From Puniceicoccales bacterium (GTDB lineage Bacteria; Verrucomicrobiota; Verrucomicrobiia; Opitutales; UBA953), in assembly GCA_031284845.1 (NCBI GenBank), contig JAITXH010000202.1:1-6356 (forward strand): DNA of 6,356 nucleotides, written 5' to 3'. Each line of letters begins with the position of its first letter. Position 1 is the first letter of the stretch. The notes below the pieces were generated by a model. It saw only the letters and a list, made by a program, of their open reading frames with translations. It was not told where the DNA came from and searched no databases. Positions 4,852 to 6,356 of the stretch are shown in pieces. A program made the translations under genes and the position numbers.

Positions 4852-5904
4852 TTAAGGTTGTCGCGTTGCGAGTTTATCCCAGAGCCTGGTGGCGCGGACG
4901 GCAAGCGCGGCCCTCGCTTTTCCCACTTCTGCCAGACGGGCGCGCAGGTTCTCGTTGGCGATGGCCGAGAGGTCGTCGAGATTATAAAGATAGACGCCGG
5001 GGGTCGCCGCCGTCTCGGGGGAAAAATTGCGCGGCATGCCCAGATCTATGAGGAACAAGGGGCCGTCCGTGCGCGCTTGCGCGGCAGCGTGCGCTCTCGC
5101 CTGTGTCACGAGAGGAGAAGTCACGGAGGAACAGCCGATGATGATGTCATGGCGTGCCAGCGAATCCAGAGCTGTGGACAGTTCCACGGCGGCTCCGCCG
5201 GTCTCGGCGGCCAGCGCCCGCGCATTGTCGAAAGTGCGGCTCGCCACGGTGAGGGCGCGGGCACCGCGTGAGACAAATGCCTGTGCGGTCTTGCGGCCTG
5301 CTTCGCCGGTGCCGAGCACGAGCACGCGGCAGTCTGCCGGATTGCCGAAGATGCGTGCTGCCAGTTCCACGGCGACATTGCCCACGCTCACTTGCCCGCC
5401 GCCGATACCGGTGTAGGTGCGAACCCATGCGGCTGCTTGAAAACTTTTTTGAAAAATGCGGTTGAGCACGGCACCTGTGGTATGGCGTGCCAGCGCGTCT
5501 GCGTAGGCGTCTTTCACCTGTCCCGTGATCTCCGTCTCTCCTACCATCTGGGAGTCTAGCCCGGAAGCCACCTGGAAAAGGTGCTCGAGCGCGGCACACC
5601 CCTCCAGCCACATGCCGTGCGCGGCGACAAGCGCTACGTCGAGTGTCTGGTGCTCTGCAAGGAGGCTCTGGATGGCGGCGGGCGGCGGGAGCGCCATGCC
5701 TGCCGCAGCCGCCACATAAATCTCCAGTCGGTTACAGGTGCCAAGCACGAGTGCTTCCGCCACATTGGGCAGCGCAAGCAGGCGTCCGTAAAAAGTGGAA
5801 AGATCTTCCGGTGCCAGTGCCAGCTTCTCACGCATCGCCAGCGGCGCTGTCCCGTGGGTACAGGCCAGTGCTGCAAAAAAAACGTCTCCGGAGTGCGTGT
5901 TCAC
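4852..5904 (-). CDS. hemA: Glutamyl-tRNA reductase, short form
   Basis: GluTR reduces glutamyl-tRNA(Glu) with NADPH to glutamate-1-semialdehyde, the first committed step of C5-pathway tetrapyrrole (haem) synthesis. From the GTG at 5904 it has 350 residues. N-terminal catalytic domain: THGTAPLAMREKL (16-28, usually HRTAP...REKL) and LGTCNRLEIY (54-63) with nucleophile C57, then EHLFQVASGLDSQMVGE (107-123) with H108. NADPH-binding Rossmann domain: VSVGNVAVELA, GTGEAG (198-203), and LIDLGMPRNFSP toward the C-terminus. The protein stops about 20 residues into the linking 'spinal' helix (DDLSAIANENLRARLAEVGKARAA...), so the usual C-terminal dimerisation domain of roughly 80-100 residues is absent; full-length enzymes have about 420. 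The frame is open 75 codons upstream, but that part overlaps the preceding gene and is unlike GluTR. The GTG overlaps the stop of the HemX/CcsA-like gene in a GTGA, implying translational coupling. Confidence 0.93.
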   Translation of the reverse strand: MNTHSGDVFFAALACTHGTAPLAMREKLALAPEDLSTFYGRLLALPNVAEALVLGTCNRLEIYVAAAAGMALPPPAAIQSLLAEHQTLDVALVAAHGMWLEGCAALEHLFQVASGLDSQMVGETEITGQVKDAYADALARHTTGAVLNRIFQKSFQAAAWVRTYTGIGGGQVSVGNVAVELAARIFGNPADCRVLVLGTGEAGRKTAQAFVSRGARALTVASRTFDNARALAAETGGAAVELSTALDSLARHDIIIGCSSVTSPLVTQARAHAAAQARTDGPLFLIDLGMPRNFSPETAATPGVYLYNLDDLSAIANENLRARLAEVGKARAALAVRATRLWDKLATRQP

Positions 5905-6356
5905 GGTGTCGTAACGGGCCGGACTGATTGGGCCGGTGGCGTGTGTTCTCCGCGCCGGGCGGCATTGGCCGGCCAGAGTGTGAATAGTGCCACGGCAAAC
6001 AGTGCCAGCGATATGCGGGCGAAGCGGATGCTGCGCAGGCGGTCTCTCCTGCGCAGAAACAATACCGCCGCATAACCGAGCCAGACCAGCGACGCACAGG
6101 TGATTTTGAACTCCGTTGCCGGTGTCCATGTCGCCGGCGTCCAGGTCGCGACTCCGGCGAGCATACCCAGCGTGAGCATGCAGACTCCGGCACCGAGCAG
6201 TTGCACGCCTGCACGATCCACTTGGCGCAATGACGGCAAAAACCGGAAAATCCCCGTGAACCGCCGATGCTCAAGGCTGTGGTTTTGCAGCATAAAGACG
6301 AGAGAGTTCAATGCCTGCGCGGCAAACACGCAGTAGCTGAGGATGACCATTAGCAA
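5901..6356 (-). CDS. CcsA/HemX-like membrane protein, C-terminal part (partial)
   Basis: The last 151 codons of a gene that enters from the right edge; codons at the edge read TTG CTA ATG, so the true start probably lies outside. Four hydrophobic segments are visible: about residues 3-23 (MVILSYCVFAAQALNSLVFM), 50-72 (GVQLLGAGVCMLTLGMLAG), 84-101 and 110-127. The order LPSLRQVDRAG, then a 'LTLGMLAG' helix, then a short loop, then 'SLVWLGYAAVLFLR' is that of the cytochrome c assembly (CcsA/HemX/YpjD) family, whose members have about eight helices and 260-280 residues. The loop lacks the WGxxW-WDPK haem-binding signature of true CcsA, which favours a HemX-like role. It carries a tandem TWTPA TWTPA (70-79). 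HemX proteins sit beside hemA in several bacteria, and Bacillus HemX lowers GluTR levels; here it overlaps hemA by 4 bases, fitting that pairing. Family fairly sure, exact role inferred. Confidence 0.75.
   Translation of the reverse strand: MLMVILSYCVFAAQALNSLVFMLQNHSLEHRRFTGIFRFLPSLRQVDRAGVQLLGAGVCMLTLGMLAGVATWTPATWTPATEFKITCASLVWLGYAAVLFLRRRDRLRSIRFARISLALFAVALFTLWPANAARRGEHTPPAQSVRPVTTP
6117..6146 (-). repeat. 15-base in-frame tandem duplication (TWTPA x2)
   Basis: Read on the minus strand, ACCTGGACGCCGGCG (6146-6132) is followed directly by ACATGGACACCGGCA (6131-6117). The two units differ at three positions, all third codon positions, so both encode Thr-Trp-Thr-Pro-Ala. It lies in the loop between the second and third visible membrane helices of the CcsA/HemX-like protein, the loop that holds the tryptophan-rich haem-handling motif in CcsA relatives. 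Confidence 0.7.

Noticed and set aside
4360..5271. A 303-codon plus-strand open frame
   Set aside because: It is antisense to both the response regulator and hemA, has no recognisable domain, and arises from codon bias in GC-rich DNA.
5905..6129. A 75-residue N-terminal extension of HemA
   Set aside because: It is the shadow of the overlapping HemX/CcsA-like frame and has no GluTR similarity; the GTG at 5904 places the THxTAP motif at the expected distance.
1..6356. A mobile element, defence cluster, CRISPR array or RNA gene
   Set aside because: No transposase, integrase, toxin-antitoxin, regularly spaced repeat or tRNA-like cloverleaf was found; the genes are housekeeping or regulatory.

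Overview
The window reads as an ordinary stretch of chromosome from a moderately GC-rich Gram-negative bacterium, most likely a verrucomicrobial lineage such as Opitutales. That placement is an inference. It rests on three things: intergenic DNA studded with AT-rich 'ccacgaatt...cacgaatt' and 'aaaaatgaaaaatg' repeats of a kind common in that group, start codons without a Shine-Dalgarno sequence, and a shortened glutamyl-tRNA reductase of the size seen in some PVC bacteria.

Layout from left to right. Bases 1-118 (minus) hold the first 39 residues of an exported protein that runs off the left edge. Bases 119-516 are an AT-rich, repeat-bearing intergenic stretch. A small single-pass membrane protein of 53 residues (517-678, plus) ends 2 bases from the stop of a convergent two-gene minus-strand unit: an Lrp/AsnC-family regulator (1908-2390) followed by a fold-type I PLP aminotransferase (681-1877), arranged like the AlaR/AlaT pair of Bacillus. 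A 157-base divergent intergenic region separates the regulator from argB (2548-3438, plus), the acetylglutamate kinase of arginine biosynthesis. argB converges on a second minus-strand unit, read from the right edge: the C-terminal part of a CcsA/HemX-like membrane protein (5901-6356), hemA (4852-5904, glutamyl-tRNA reductase) and an NtrC-type sigma-54-dependent response regulator (3463-4836).

Functionally the window joins amino-acid metabolism (alanine-type transamination with its own feast/famine regulator, and the second step of arginine synthesis) to the first committed step of tetrapyrrole synthesis. HemA is probably translationally coupled to the HemX/CcsA-like protein through a 4-base GTGA overlap. 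The response regulator follows hemA by 15 bases with no histidine kinase in view.

I see no tRNA or rRNA gene, no CRISPR array, no transposase and no evident defence or mobile system. The points that merit a second look are the missing C-terminal dimerisation domain and altered motifs of HemA, the orphan sigma-54 activator in a haem operon, the hidden 53-residue membrane protein, the intergenic inverted repeats, and a recurring TCTCC/CCTCC tract just upstream of start codons.
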